NCBI RefSeq assembly: GCF_008642315.1
Contig: NZ_CP029192.1
Coordinates: forward strand, 6,138,001-6,202,000
Length of the DNA stretch: 64,000 nt
Source of the DNA: Streptomyces venezuelae
Lineage (GTDB): Bacteria > Actinomycetota > Actinomycetes > Streptomycetales > Streptomycetaceae
Direction: 5' to 3'
In this document: positions 17,130 through 26,311 of the stretch, piece by piece
Numbering within the stretch: the stretch's first letter is position 1
Layout: every line of letters begins with the position of its first letter
Made by a program: the position numbers and the translations under genes
The notes under the pieces: generated by a model
The model's input: the letters and a program-made list of their open reading frames with translations, nothing else
Database searches by the model: none
Told to the model about the DNA's origin: nothing

Positions 17130-17879
17130 TCAAGCCCTTCGGGCGTGCAGCAGGAGGATCGACGCGGCACTCGGCACGGCGCAGGCCAGCCGGTCCAGGG
17201 CGCGCAGCGGGCGCGGCACGCCGTGGAACGGCGCCCCCGACAGGCGTACGACCTCGAAGCCGGACGCGGCGACGAACTCGCGCAGGGCGCGCGCCGTGTA
17301 CAGCCGCAGATGCCCCACGACCTCCTTGCCGGGGCGGCCGTGGATGCCGCGCAGGCTGACCTCGGAGAAGACGGGCTGCACGCCCGCGAGGAGCAGGCCG
17401 CGGTTGTACCAGGCGGCGAGGTTCGGGGTGGACAGCATGAGGTGCCCGCCCGGCCGCAGCACCCTTCTCAGCTCGTCCAGGGCGCTGTCCGGGTCGACGA
17501 GGTGCTCGACGACCTCGCTGAACAGTACGGCGTCGGCCGTCCCGTCGGCGAACGGCAGCCCGCCGTCGGTGAGTTCGCCGCGCACGACGTACGGAAGCCG
17601 GGCGTGCGCACGCCTCAGCGCGTCCTGCGACCAGTCCACGCCGACGACGCGGTGCCCGGCGAGGAGCGGCGCCGCGGTCGCCGCCGCCGTGCCGTCGCCG
17701 CAGCCGATGTCCAGGACCGTGGCGGTACGGGTGGTGGCCGGGCCGAGCGCGGCGGCGAGCATGCGGGCCTGGCGGATGCTGCGGGCGTCGCCGGACGCGA
17801 CGGGGACGGCCGGGTTCTCGTAGAAGTCCCGGAGTCCCTTGGGGCGTCGGGTGGTTGTGGTCGTGGTGGCGGTGGTCAC
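17130..17879 (-). CDS. Class I SAM-dependent methyltransferase
   Basis: A 249-residue methyltransferase. The Thr-rich start is unstructured. Motif I VLDIGCGDGT is at about 54-63, the acidic residue is in VVGVDWS, and the post-motifs DAVLFSEVVEHLVDP and LRRVLRPGGHLMLSTPN are UbiE/UbiG-like. The GTG start overlaps the preceding stop as GTGA. The C-terminus (LDRLACAVPSAASILLLHARRA) is hydrophobic and may touch the membrane. The substrate is unknown. The operon context points to a surface glycan or glycolipid. Confidence 0.85.
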   Translation of the reverse strand: MTTATTTTTTRRPKGLRDFYENPAVPVASGDARSIRQARMLAAALGPATTRTATVLDIGCGDGTAAATAAPLLAGHRVVGVDWSQDALRRAHARLPYVVRGELTDGGLPFADGTADAVLFSEVVEHLVDPDSALDELRRVLRPGGHLMLSTPNLAAWYNRGLLLAGVQPVFSEVSLRGIHGRPGKEVVGHLRLYTARALREFVAASGFEVVRLSGAPFHGVPRPLRALDRLACAVPSAASILLLHARRA

Positions 17880-19435
17880 ATGGGCCCCCCGTGGGTCTCG
17901 TGGGGTTCGGTGTGTTCCGTCGCGTTGAGGTAGTGCTCGAACAGGTCGCGCAGGTGCGCGCCGTCGCCGTGGCTGAGCAGCGTCCTCGACCAGCGCAGGG
18001 CGAGGTGCAGCCGGCCCGCCGTCGACGCCGTGGTCACGGTGAGGCCGCGCGGCAGCCGGGCGGGCGCGGAGAACCAGACGGCGTGCGCGCGGCCCGCGTC
18101 GCCGAAGTCCAGGGCGTAGGGGACGCGGCCGATGTTGCTCAGGAGCGTCGTCGACGTCCAGGGGGCGGCGGCTCTGCGCAGACCGCGGGTGACGGCGGCA
18201 CGGAGGGTGACGGGCAGGACGGGGGCGGTCAGGAGCGTGGCGCCGTGGCCCAGTTGGGGGCGGGAGAGCGCCTTGAGGGCGCGGGTGCGTTCGGAGGTGC
18301 GGCGCAGGAGGTCGCGGGTCGCCTCCGGGGTCCAGTCCCGCGGGGACAACTCGGCTGCGCTGAAGGGGACTTCCACCAGTCGGGTGCCGTTGCCCATCGG
18401 CATCGTGGCGTCCCGGGGGCGGTCGTCCACGGGCATCGTGATGCGGAACGGGCGCGGCCGGGCCCCGTGTTCACGGTTCCAGTGCGCGATCATCAGCGCG
18501 GTGGCGACCATGAGCTGGTCGTTCACGGTGAACGGGGACCCCTTGGGGCGGCGCGGGACCGGTAGCTCGGCGACGAGCATGCCGTTGCCGGGGGAGGGCT
18601 CGGGCCTGCCCTTCGCGACCCGGGCGGGGGGTGACCAGCCGGAGGGTGCGTCGGCCTCGGGCTGCTCGGTGGTCTGTTGGGGGGCCGGGGCGCGGGAGGG
18701 GGGCGCCGCCGGGGAGTTGTCCTTGCCGCCGTACAGCTCGGCGGCGGTGGCCAGGACGCGTAGGCAGGCCGGGCCGTCCAGGGCCGTGTGGTTGATGGTG
18801 AGGAAGAGGACGGAGCCGCCGTCCGGGGTGGTGCCGGGGTGCGTCTCCGGGGGCGGGTCCGTGGGGGTGCGCTCTGTCTTCTCCGGGGCGGGGCCGCCCT
18901 GGTATGTCCGTCCTCGCCATCCCTGCGGCTCTGTCGGCTCCTCCGCCCCGGACGCCTGTGGCTCCGCGCTGCGGGCGGACATGCCGGTGCGTCCCCTCGG
19001 GTGTGTCTCGCGGCCGTCCGCCGGTGGGGGTGTCGCCACTACCTCCAGGCGGATCGGGGGTGAGGAGGTGAGCGGGGGTGCCTCCGCCAAGGCGCGTTCT
19101 CGGGCGCGTTTGAGGGCGTCGGGTTCCGGGGGTGGGAACGTCACCACCTCCACGTCCGGATCCGGGGTGAGTTCCCACTCGTAGCGGCGGCGGTACCAGG
19201 GGCCCCGCGCCTCCCGCATCAGGATGCGCGGGTGGCGGCGCAGGGCCTCGGTGAAGGCGGCGCGGAGGCGGTCCGGGTCCGGGGTGCCCGGCAGGTGCAC
19301 CTCGATGTGCACGGTCTCCGGCTCCTCCTCCTGGAGGCAGTGCCGGGAGACCTCGTCGACGACGGGGAACGGCACGCGCGCGGGCGGCCGCCCGGGACCT
19401 TCCGCGCGTCGTGCCGGGTGTTCCAGTGCGGTCAT
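17876..19435 (-). CDS. Condensation-fold acyltransferase-like protein
   Basis: A 519-residue protein of the CoA-dependent acyltransferase/condensation superfamily, related in shape to PapA and WS/DGAT enzymes. The active-site motif reads NHTALDG, that is HHxxxDG with Asn for the first His but the catalytic second His and Asp retained. A further conserved region is LLSNIGRVPYALDFG, similar to the solvent-channel motif of PapA5. A low-complexity Pro/Thr/Glu-rich stretch (about 130-205) interrupts the first lobe. The gene is coupled by 4-nt overlaps on both sides. Acylation of the glycan or lipid made by this operon is the likely role (inference). Confidence 0.72.
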   Translation of the reverse strand: MTALEHPARRAEGPGRPPARVPFPVVDEVSRHCLQEEEPETVHIEVHLPGTPDPDRLRAAFTEALRRHPRILMREARGPWYRRRYEWELTPDPDVEVVTFPPPEPDALKRARERALAEAPPLTSSPPIRLEVVATPPPADGRETHPRGRTGMSARSAEPQASGAEEPTEPQGWRGRTYQGGPAPEKTERTPTDPPPETHPGTTPDGGSVLFLTINHTALDGPACLRVLATAAELYGGKDNSPAAPPSRAPAPQQTTEQPEADAPSGWSPPARVAKGRPEPSPGNGMLVAELPVPRRPKGSPFTVNDQLMVATALMIAHWNREHGARPRPFRITMPVDDRPRDATMPMGNGTRLVEVPFSAAELSPRDWTPEATRDLLRRTSERTRALKALSRPQLGHGATLLTAPVLPVTLRAAVTRGLRRAAAPWTSTTLLSNIGRVPYALDFGDAGRAHAVWFSAPARLPRGLTVTTASTAGRLHLALRWSRTLLSHGDGAHLRDLFEHYLNATEHTEPHETHGGPM

Positions 19436-22400
19436 CGCTGGGTGCCTTCTCCTGTCGTGGACGGACGCCTGCGGCGCGTGAAGCGCATCGTCCGGCCGGG
19501 TGGCGCGGGGTCAGGCTGGGCCGATGCCGGGCCGCGGGCCGAGACGGTCGGTCCCGCGGACGTCCCCGGTCCGCCGTCCGTGCCGTCCCCCGCGCGCCTA
19601 CGGTGGGGCAGCGGCGGCGGATTCGGGCCCAGCGGCAGCGTCGCCGGGTCGGGGCCCGGTGCGGGAGCGGGTGTGTGCGGTGGGGGGCCGCCCACCGTGT
19701 CCGGGCCGTGCTTCACCGTTCGCACCGTCCGGGGGCGGGTCTCCTGCACCGTCACCAGCGCCGCGAACAGGGCTATGAGGGCGAGGAGTTGGGCCAGGTG
19801 GCCGAACGCGCCCCCGCCCGATGCGACCGGCTCGCCCGCGCCCGTCGCCGCCACGATGCCCGCCCCCGCCATGGCGAGGAACGCGATCGGCACCAGCAGC
19901 GCGTGGCGCCACCACGCGAGGAGGGCGAGCGCGGGGACCAGGAGTGCGAAGGGCCCCGCGATGACCGCCGCCACCAGGGTGAGCGCCACCGTGCCCAGGA
20001 CGATGCCCGGGGCGGGCGGTGCGGCGGACGGGCCGTCCGTGTTGGGGTCGCGGCGTCGGACGAGGACCAGCGCCAGCAGGGCGAGGACGCCGATGCCCGC
20101 GAGGATCAGGCCGATCTCGTAGAGCTGCGACGGCTCGTAGGTCAGCTTGACCGTGCCGCCCTCGCCGTTCGGCACCAGCCAGCCCTGCTGCCAGCCGTCG
20201 AGCCGGACCGACGTCAGCTCCTTGCCGTTGAGGGTCGCCTTCCAGCCGTCGTTCACGTTCTCGTACGTCGTGAGGTACGAGGCGGCGCCCGAGCCGACCG
20301 TCAGCTCGCGGCGGTCGCCGAGCCAGTCCTTGACCTTCAGCTCGCGTGCGGTGGTGTCGAGCGTCGCCGGCGTGCCGGTGGTCAGGGACGCGTCCATGAC
20401 GGCGAGCGGACCCGCGTCGCCCGTCTCCAGGCTGTGCGCCCCGGCGCCGAGGCGGACGGCGGAGGACTTCTCGCCCTCCTGGCAGAGCGTGATGTCGACC
20501 GGACGCCGGTCGGTGAGGTCCTGGACCCTGCCCTTCGCGCTCGTCTCGTACAGCTCGCCGTCGATCGACATCGTGGGGCCCTGGCCGCACGGCAGCGAGA
20601 AGCGGTCCTCGGGGTCGGGCTGCTCGGTGCGGTACTTGTCGAGCGCGGGGACGTACACCTCGGTGAGGCCCACGGGCAGCTGGAGGTCGTCGTCCGCCAC
20701 CGGGTTGTGGACCGTCAGCGGCGCCGTCTCCGTGATGGTGATGTCCATCTCGTCGGTGGTGATGGGCGCGAAGCGGGCGTTGCCGTTCTCGTCGACGCCC
20801 GCGGTCGCCGCGCCGTCCGGCGAGCTGATCTCGATCTTCACGGGCCGGGTGGAGAGACCGCCCGCCGCGGGCAGCACGATCTCGCCCACCGGCTGTTTGC
20901 CGGGCCACTTGAGGTGGATGACGGGCCGGTCGTCGCTGCCCGCGACCCACGCCGTGGTCAGGTCGCCGTCGGTGAGGTTGCGCGGCGAGAGACCGCTGCC
21001 GAGCTTCGCGGTGGAGTCGGCCGTCGCGATGATCTGCTGCTCCTGCTCGGGCGCCACCTTGTAGAGCAGTTCGTCGAGTTCACGGCCCGGCACGGGCACC
21101 GCGCTCGCCTTCAGGTCGTACGCGCCCTCCGCCGTCGTCGTGAAGCGGCGGTGCAGCCCCGACTCGGTGTCCACCTGCGAGAACGCGCCCGGGTCGGCCG
21201 TGCGGTGCAGCGAGTACGTGGTGGCCTTCGCGTCGGTGGACTTCTCCGCGTCCGTGGGGAGCTGGAGGAGACGCGTGATGCGCACCTCGGGGATGGTGAT
21301 CTCCGAGAAGCCCGCGCCGGTGAGGCCGGGGCGTGCCACCTGGGTGTCCAGGATCGTGATCTTGACGAAGTCCGTGGAGCCGGGCTTGGCCCTGACACGC
21401 TGGGGCTGCCCGTTGGGCTGGAGGGGGCTGGTGATGCTGCCCTGCTCCGTCTCCACCTTGATCCGGGTGGGCGCCGACCGCGTGCCGTTCTGCGGAAGCG
21501 GCGTGACGCGGAAGGAGGACGGCACCGCGACCTTCGAGTTGAACTCGGCCTTGATCCACTCGCCGTCCGCGGACTCGGCGTTGCCCTCCGCCCAGGCCGT
21601 GGCCGGGTTTCCGTCGAAGGCGTTCGCCGGGTCGTACTGCGGCAGGTGGAAGAGCCAGTTGCCGTAGCTGGACGCCGACACCGACTTGGCGCCCCGCAGC
21701 TCGGACGTCGTCTGGTGGTCGATGCCCTTGCTCGGCAGGATCTGGTGCGGTTTCTCGTCCGGGTTCTGGAGCGCGTCGACCGCGTTCCGCTCGTCGCGGC
21801 CGTACGTGTATGAGGTGTTGGAGTTGACCAGGCCGAAGCGGGTGTCGGCGCGGCGCATGCCGTCACCGACCGCCTGCAGGGCGGGTGCGCCGACGCCGGG
21901 GTGGTTGTCGCCGGTCAGGACGGTGGGGCGGTCGCGCATCGACGGGTCGGCGGAGAGCGGCAGGAGGGACTCCGGGCCGCCGCTGACGACCGCCGTGTTC
22001 GACACCGGCTTCAGGCCTGCCTGGCCGGGGCGCTCGGCGCCGTCGGTGGGGGCGTAGATCTCCACGGCGCGCTGGCGCGGGTAGAGGCCCTCCACCTGGA
22101 TCGGCGTGTCGTCGGGGATGATGCCGCCGGTGGTCTGCGGGCCGAAGCCCGTGACGCGCCGGAACCCGGACTCCTCCAGGGTGCGCTTGACCGTCGCGGT
22201 GGGCACGTTGCCGACCTGGTCGGGGTCGAGGTCGTTGCGCACGACGACGTAGTACAGACCGGCCCGCGTCACGTAGTCGCGCAGGCCGGGCACTTCGGCG
22301 CCGGTCATCAGCGCCTGCTCGACGGCGTCCATCGCGCGCCGGTTGCCGGGGGCGCCGAACGGCACGTAGTCGCGCTGTGCCCAGCGCGAGTCGGCGAGCA

Positions 22401-23853
22401 CGTCGAGGGGCTGGTCGATGGGGGAGCCCCAGGTGTAGATGCCGTGCGCGGTGGCGGGCACGACCAGGGCGCGCGAGTCCGGCGAGTACTTCTCCAGCCA
22501 GTCGGCCGTCGTCTGCCAGTACGTGGGCAGCTTCTGGAACGAACCGGGCTGCAGGATCGAGCCGTTGAGGTAGGGCAGGGCCAGGCCGGGCAGGACCAGG
22601 ACCGCCGCGATCAGCGGCGCGTACCGCCTGCCGCGCACCGGCCGGGCCCCGCGCGCCCGCGCGGCGACGCCCACCAGGTGCATCAGGCCGAAGGCGAGCG
22701 CGAGGGCGAGACCCGTCTGGAACTTGTAGATGTTGCGGAACGGGACGAGCCCGCCGTCCAGCCACGACTGGACCGTGCCGTGGAAGGGGGCGCCGAACGC
22801 GCCGCCGTAACCGGCGAGGGTCACCAGGACGACCGACAGGACCGTGAGGACCAGCCAGCGCCGTTCCGGCAGGTCACGCCGCGCCAGACCCGCGAGGCCG
22901 AGCGCCGCGGCGAACGCCGAGCAGAGGACGGCCACGACGGCCGTCGCCACGGTCCACCCCGCGGGCAGCCAGGCCTCGCCGAAGTGCAGGTACGCCACCC
23001 AGTTGCCGGCGCCGCGCAGCGCCTCGGTCGCCGACATGGTGCCGGTCGTGGTCGCCGAGTCCTCGACGAACGGCAGGAAGTTCTCGCCGTAGATGCCGAG
23101 CATCAGGAGCGGTACGACCCACCAGGCGGTGGCCAGGATGACGCCGGGCACCCACCAGGTGATCAGCTTCCGCTTGCGCGGGCCGTTCGGGCGGGAGAGC
23201 AGATACAGGCCCACGGGCAGCAGCGAGGCCAGCGTCGCCGCCGCGTTCACCCCGCCCATGAACGGGATGATCAGCGCCGACCGGCACGCGGCGATGCGCG
23301 CGCTGAACCGGTCGTCGGCCAGCGGCAGCAGCACCCACGGCAGGAACGCACCGGGCAGCGCGGCCGCCGACGTCGAGCCGATGACGACGGTGAACGTCGG
23401 CCACAGCGCGTACACCACCGCGCCGAGCAGCCGGCTGTGACGGCTGCCGATGCCCAGGCGCTCGGCGAGCCGCAGCGCACCCCAGAACGCGACCGCCACG
23501 ATCAGCGAGAACCAGAGCCGCTCCGCCAGCCAGACCGGCAGCTGCACGAGGTCGGCCAGGCCGTAGAACGGCAGCATCGGGAACGCGTAGCCGACGTACT
23601 GGTCCTGGATGCCGCCGAAGCCGCCCCTGTCGTGCCAGAGCTGCCCCAGGTCGGAGAGGAACTGCCAGGGGTCGACGGCGACACCGAGCTTGGTGTCGAA
23701 CGTCATCCGCCCCGGCTTCACCGCGAGGAAGGACACGAACACCACGGCCCAGAACCCCAGGAGCCAGCGCCGCGAGCGCGGCCCCCGCGAGGGTTCAGGG
23801 GCAGCGGTCGTGGGTCTTGCGGCCGCCGGGGGTGGGGCCTGGACCGTGGTCAT
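19432..23853 (-). CDS. AftD-like alpha-(1->3)-arabinofuranosyltransferase family protein (DUF3367)
   Basis: A 1473-residue membrane glycosyltransferase of GT-C type. The N-terminal half has about ten transmembrane helices with PGRMTFDTKLG and an Asp-containing loop after the first helix. A large extracellular part carries at least two discoidin-like carbohydrate-binding modules (NAFDGNPATAWAEG and RNLTDGDLTTAWVAG). Three or four C-terminal helices and a Pro-rich tail end the protein. In mycobacteria AftD adds arabinofuranose to arabinogalactan and lipoarabinomannan using decaprenyl-phosphoarabinose. Streptomyces lack mycolyl-arabinogalactan, so acceptor and donor here are unknown. The ATG at 23853 overlaps the previous stop (ATGA). 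A GTG two codons earlier is possible. Confidence 0.88.
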   Translation of the reverse strand: MTTVQAPPPAAARPTTAAPEPSRGPRSRRWLLGFWAVVFVSFLAVKPGRMTFDTKLGVAVDPWQFLSDLGQLWHDRGGFGGIQDQYVGYAFPMLPFYGLADLVQLPVWLAERLWFSLIVAVAFWGALRLAERLGIGSRHSRLLGAVVYALWPTFTVVIGSTSAAALPGAFLPWVLLPLADDRFSARIAACRSALIIPFMGGVNAAATLASLLPVGLYLLSRPNGPRKRKLITWWVPGVILATAWWVVPLLMLGIYGENFLPFVEDSATTTGTMSATEALRGAGNWVAYLHFGEAWLPAGWTVATAVVAVLCSAFAAALGLAGLARRDLPERRWLVLTVLSVVLVTLAGYGGAFGAPFHGTVQSWLDGGLVPFRNIYKFQTGLALALAFGLMHLVGVAARARGARPVRGRRYAPLIAAVLVLPGLALPYLNGSILQPGSFQKLPTYWQTTADWLEKYSPDSRALVVPATAHGIYTWGSPIDQPLDVLADSRWAQRDYVPFGAPGNRRAMDAVEQALMTGAEVPGLRDYVTRAGLYYVVVRNDLDPDQVGNVPTATVKRTLEESGFRRVTGFGPQTTGGIIPDDTPIQVEGLYPRQRAVEIYAPTDGAERPGQAGLKPVSNTAVVSGGPESLLPLSADPSMRDRPTVLTGDNHPGVGAPALQAVGDGMRRADTRFGLVNSNTSYTYGRDERNAVDALQNPDEKPHQILPSKGIDHQTTSELRGAKSVSASSYGNWLFHLPQYDPANAFDGNPATAWAEGNAESADGEWIKAEFNSKVAVPSSFRVTPLPQNGTRSAPTRIKVETEQGSITSPLQPNGQPQRVRAKPGSTDFVKITILDTQVARPGLTGAGFSEITIPEVRITRLLQLPTDAEKSTDAKATTYSLHRTADPGAFSQVDTESGLHRRFTTTAEGAYDLKASAVPVPGRELDELLYKVAPEQEQQIIATADSTAKLGSGLSPRNLTDGDLTTAWVAGSDDRPVIHLKWPGKQPVGEIVLPAAGGLSTRPVKIEISSPDGAATAGVDENGNARFAPITTDEMDITITETAPLTVHNPVADDDLQLPVGLTEVYVPALDKYRTEQPDPEDRFSLPCGQGPTMSIDGELYETSAKGRVQDLTDRRPVDITLCQEGEKSSAVRLGAGAHSLETGDAGPLAVMDASLTTGTPATLDTTARELKVKDWLGDRRELTVGSGAASYLTTYENVNDGWKATLNGKELTSVRLDGWQQGWLVPNGEGGTVKLTYEPSQLYEIGLILAGIGVLALLALVLVRRRDPNTDGPSAAPPAPGIVLGTVALTLVAAVIAGPFALLVPALALLAWWRHALLVPIAFLAMAGAGIVAATGAGEPVASGGGAFGHLAQLLALIALFAALVTVQETRPRTVRTVKHGPDTVGGPPPHTPAPAPGPDPATLPLGPNPPPLPHRRRAGDGTDGGPGTSAGPTVSARGPASAQPDPAPPGRTMRFTRRRRPSTTGEGTQR

Positions 23854-24569
23854 GGACACCGCCTGAGGATGAGGAGGAGATTCCAGGTCGCGAACTCGCG
23901 CACACCCGGCACCTTGGTGATCGCCCCGGCCAGGAAGGGCCAGTAGCGGGAGCGCGCCGACACGATCTCCACGTCGTCGCGGCCGCGCACCTGGCGCAGC
24001 GTGGCTCCGACGTGGTGGACGAAGAGGTTCTCGCCGAGCGTGTGCTTCGCGGCCTTGCCGGTACGTCGTTCATAGCGGGCCCGGGCCCGTTCGGCGCCCA
24101 GGTAGTGCCAGGGCGCCCACTCGTGACCGCCCCACGGGGAGAGCCAGTTGGTGAACGAGACATAGATCAGCCCGCCGGGTGCGGTGACCCGGACCATCTC
24201 GCTCAGGAACGTCTGCGGGTCGTCGACGTGCTCCAGGACGTTCGAGGAGAACGTGACGTCTGCGACGCCGTCCGCCAGCGGCAGCAGGTACCCGTCGGCG
24301 ACGACGGCGCCCTCGGGCGGCTTGGGTCCCAGCTCGGCGGGGTCGGGCTCGAAGAGGAAGGACTGCGCGCCGCGCCGACGGAACTCCTCCGTGAACCAGC
24401 CGCCCCCGCCGCCGATGTCGACGACGACGCGGCCCTTCACCGGTACGTACGCCTCGACCTGGTCGGCGGCGTCGCGGGCGAGGAGCGTGTAGCACCGCTC
24501 GGGCTCCTGCTGCTCGCGCAGGAAGGCCCGGAAGAGGGTGGCGGAGCGGCGCAGCGAAGGGTCCTTCAC
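23850..24569 (-). CDS. Class I SAM-dependent methyltransferase
   Basis: A 239-residue methyltransferase. Motif I VVVDIGGGGGWF is at about 48-60, then VTFSSNVLEHVDDPQTFL and VRVTAPGGLIYVSF. The region NWLSPWGGHEWAPWHYLG is shared with methyltransferases of actinobacterial cell-envelope loci. The GTG start overlaps the glycosyltransferase stop (GTGA) and the stop overlaps the AftD-like start (ATGA), so it is locked into the operon. A sugar or glycolipid methyl acceptor is likely, but not provable from sequence. Confidence 0.83.
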   Translation of the reverse strand: MKDPSLRRSATLFRAFLREQQEPERCYTLLARDAADQVEAYVPVKGRVVVDIGGGGGWFTEEFRRRGAQSFLFEPDPAELGPKPPEGAVVADGYLLPLADGVADVTFSSNVLEHVDDPQTFLSEMVRVTAPGGLIYVSFTNWLSPWGGHEWAPWHYLGAERARARYERRTGKAAKHTLGENLFVHHVGATLRQVRGRDDVEIVSARSRYWPFLAGAITKVPGVREFATWNLLLILRRCP

Positions 24570-25795
24570 GCAGACCTCTGGGGAGTCGGGGGTCCTTGGG
24601 ACGCATGCTCTTGGGAGGCGGGGCCCTGGGAGGCGGAGCCTTGGGACACCTGGTGTGCGGCGACCGCTTCGGCCGCCACCGTCTGGAACTGCCGCACCGT
24701 GTTGCCCCACCGGAACTGCGCCGCCCGCTCGCCCGCGGCCTTGCCGAGGGCCCTGCGGCGCTCGGCGCTGAGCGCGAGGGTGCACCACGCGGCGGCGAAG
24801 GAGCTCTCGCCCCGGGCGAGGAGACCGGTCACACCGTCCTCCACGGAGTCGCGTACGCCCGGCACGTCGAAGCCGATCGAGGGCGTCGAGCGGGTCGCGG
24901 CCTCGGTGATGACGAGCCCCCAGCCCTCCACGGCCGACGGATGGAGCAGCATCCACGCCTCACAGAGCAGCCGGTGCTTCTCCGCCTCGGAGACGTGCCC
25001 CTTGAACTCGACCCCGGGACCGGCGAGTTGCTCGAGGCGCTGCCGCTCGGGGCCGTCGCCCACGATCACGAGCCTGCCGCCCGTGACGGGTCTGACGCGC
25101 TCCCACAGCCGCAGCAGCAGATCGATCCGCTTGTACTCGACGAGCCGTCCCATGGCCAGGAACAGCGGCTCGTCGGAGCGGGCGTGCAACGGCCCCGGTT
25201 CCTCGACGCCGTTGTGCACGATGCGGATGCGGTCCCGGTCGACGCCGATCGCGCGCAGCGCCGTGGCGGTCGACGGCGAGACGGCCACGAGGAGGTTGCC
25301 GCGCTGCGCGCCCGAGAGCGCCCAGTGTTCGAGTCTGCGGCCGATCCTGGCCGCGGGGGCGAGCGCGCCCTGGAAGCGCATCCCCCACAGGTCGGTGTGG
25401 ACGTGGTTGACGAGGCACAGGGTGGGCCCGCGGTGCCACAGCGGCGCCAGGTACGGCATGCCGTTGCAGACCTCGACGAGCAGGTCGCAGTCGCCGACCT
25501 GCCGGGTGAACGCGGTGCGGGCCCGCAGATAGTGGCCGAGGTCGCCACCGGCGGAGACGACGCGGTAGTCGCGGTACGCGGCGGGGCCGCCGCACAGCAA
25601 GGTGACCTGGTGGCCCTGCTTGCTGAGGCCGTCGGCCAGCCGGTCGACGAGGAGTTCGGAGCCGCCCGCGGCCGGGTTGCCGAGGTCGCGGTGGGCGAGG
25701 AAGACGATCCGGCGCGGCTGTGGGGGAAGCGCCGGAATACGCTCCGCGCGGCGTGGGGCGGCCGCGCGCAGCGAGGACGGTACGTGCTGGGGCAT
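24566..25795 (-). CDS. Glycosyltransferase family 4 protein
   Basis: A 409-residue GT-B glycosyltransferase. The N-terminal Rossmann start reads IVFLAHRDLGNPAAGGSELLVDRLADGL. The donor domain has FLAMGRLVEYKRIDLLL, LVIVGDGPER and the EX7E-type segment HPSAVEGWGLVITEA. The last 25 residues are an SQG-rich degenerate repeat. It would transfer a nucleotide-activated sugar, probably on the cytoplasmic face, as the first enzyme of the operon. The gene is preceded by an unusually long C-rich leader and is the first gene in the chain of overlaps. Confidence 0.87.
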   Translation of the reverse strand: MPQHVPSSLRAAAPRRAERIPALPPQPRRIVFLAHRDLGNPAAGGSELLVDRLADGLSKQGHQVTLLCGGPAAYRDYRVVSAGGDLGHYLRARTAFTRQVGDCDLLVEVCNGMPYLAPLWHRGPTLCLVNHVHTDLWGMRFQGALAPAARIGRRLEHWALSGAQRGNLLVAVSPSTATALRAIGVDRDRIRIVHNGVEEPGPLHARSDEPLFLAMGRLVEYKRIDLLLRLWERVRPVTGGRLVIVGDGPERQRLEQLAGPGVEFKGHVSEAEKHRLLCEAWMLLHPSAVEGWGLVITEAATRSTPSIGFDVPGVRDSVEDGVTGLLARGESSFAAAWCTLALSAERRRALGKAAGERAAQFRWGNTVRQFQTVAAEAVAAHQVSQGSASQGPASQEHASQGPPTPQRSA

Positions 25796-26311
25796 GCGTG
25801 CTCCAACTCGTCTCAGGGTGCGGAACTGTGGGGGGTCCGGTCGGGCGGAACGGTCCTGCTGGGTTCTGCGGGTCCTGCGGGGTGGAGCGGATGGAGCGGG
25901 TGCTGCCGGTGGAGCGGGCCGGGCGGTGGAGCGTGGGGCTCACGGAGGTGCGTGTCCGGCTGGTGCGGGCAGTGCGGGTGGTGCGGGTGGCACGAACGCG
26001 GTGCGGAGTGGTGCTTGTGCGGGGTGGTGCCTGTGGTGCGGCGCGGTGCTCGTGCCGGCGGTGCGGGTGGTGCGGTGCAGGGCTGCGATCGTGCGGGTGG
26101 TGCAGGCCGTGCGGGGTGGTGCGGGGTGGTGCTCGTACGGGCCGTGCGGGCGGTGCGGGGGTGTTGCTCGTGTGGTGCGTGGGAGGTGCGAGGGGTGTGT
26201 CCGGGTGGTGCGGGGACTGTGCGCGGGTGGGGTGGATAGTTTTCGCCGACCCGTACCGCGCGGCTACTCACTGAAGTGACAATTTCTGCGCTTTCAACAG
26301 CTGACGTCTCA
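25796..26311 (-). other. 516-bp gene-free leader, C-rich on the sense strand, built of degenerate short repeats
   Basis: Between the GT4 gene and the DUF3068 gene lies DNA dominated on the plus strand by variants of GTGCGGGTG (for example 25966-26000 and 26060-26130). The transcript of the minus-strand operon would therefore be a long, C-rich, G-poor leader made of CCGCACCAC-like units from about 26240 to 25850. C-rich, unstructured RNA is what Rho binds, so this may be a rut-type region controlling read-through. The plus strand has many GGG runs and could form quadruplexes. Open frames here are Pro/His/Thr- or Cys/Gly-rich and look non-coding. I see no convincing promoter. Confidence 0.6.
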
